6,557 nucleotides of DNA from Bacteroidota bacterium. Its GTDB lineage: Bacteria; Bacteroidota; Bacteroidia; Bacteroidales; VadinHA17. A program made the translations under genes and the position numbers. Shown one piece after another: positions 6,406 through 6,557 of this stretch. Every line of letters begins with the position of its first letter. The first letter of the stretch is position 1. The notes under the pieces were generated by a model. It did not search any database and had not been told where the DNA came from. It worked only from the letters and a program-made list of their open reading frames with translations. The stretch spans positions 1-6,557 of the forward strand of contig DAOVQI010000191.1 in NCBI GenBank assembly GCA_030628785.1, in the 5' to 3' direction.

Positions 6406-6460
6406 ATTGATCTGAGGGAAACTGATGATTTCGGGGATTTGTGCCACAAGCGGATTAGAA
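6406..6460 (+). repeat. 55-bp direct repeat, copy B
   Basis: This is the second copy of the repeat at 138-192, in the same orientation, differing at two adjacent bases (6452-6453). It begins 12 bases after the inverted-repeat segment ends. The upstream arm that forms a hairpin in copy A is missing here, so the shared unit seems to be the 55 bases themselves. Confidence 0.9.
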
Positions 6461-6536
6461 GAACATAGCTTCGCGAATTTATTAAAAAATATATATTATT
6501 GAGAGAGGTGTGTTAAATTTGTTTGATTGTAGCACA
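6461..6536. other. Short AT-rich non-coding stretch
   Basis: No gene is visible. The stretch contains the palindrome ttcgcgaa (6471-6478) and an AT run (atatatatt) around 6490. Any gene further right begins outside the window. Confidence 0.4.
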
Positions 6537-6557
6537 AGGCTGAGGCTAAGGCTAAGG
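6537..6557 (+). repeat. Hexanucleotide tandem repeat at the window edge
   Basis: The units aggctg, aggcta, aggcta and a partial agg follow one another and run off the right end, so the full length is unknown. It is purine-rich with a six-base period. The array may be variable in copy number. Confidence 0.7.

Noticed and set aside
138..6460. An insertion sequence or integrative element bounded by the 55-bp repeats.
   Set aside because: There is no transposase or integrase between them, the repeats are direct and far longer than target-site duplications, and both lie among other dispersed repeats. A passive recombination role remains possible and is listed as a finding.

Overview
The window looks like chromosomal DNA of a member of the Bacteroidota. 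The evidence is an outer-membrane SusC/RagA-type TonB-dependent transporter followed by its SusD/RagB-type lipoprotein, a pairing essentially confined to that phylum. AT-rich gene starts without Shine-Dalgarno sequences agree with this. The dense short palindromic repeats resemble those I associate with environmental Bacteroidales-like genomes, but I cannot name a genus from sequence alone.

Layout: positions 1-425 are non-coding and packed with palindromes, including a perfect 24-bp-arm inverted repeat at 54-103 and one copy (138-192) of a 55-bp repeat. A bidirectional rho-independent terminator lies at 426-459. Next come two leftward genes: the SusD-like lipoprotein (471-2111) and, upstream of it in transcription order, the SusC-like transporter (2142-5429), separated by 30 bp. 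Positions 5430-5896 are an AT-rich leader carrying a 77-bp tandem duplication (5522-5675) and candidate phylum-type promoter boxes. From about 5897 to the right edge there is again no gene, only hairpins. These include an inverted-repeat pair (6141-6169 / 6365-6393) whose differences preserve base pairing, the second copy of the 55-bp repeat (6406-6460), and a hexanucleotide tandem repeat running off the edge.

The two proteins should work as one machine. The SusC-like barrel spans the outer membrane and is powered by TonB. The SusD-like lipoprotein sits on its outer face as a substrate-capturing lid. They are almost certainly one transcription unit, read leftward from the AT-rich leader and stopped at the terminator just past the lipoprotein gene. 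No hydrolase, sigma/anti-sigma pair or hybrid sensor lies in the window, so the substrate cannot be inferred. I found no clear new biological system. The most unusual material is the repeat architecture around the gene pair.
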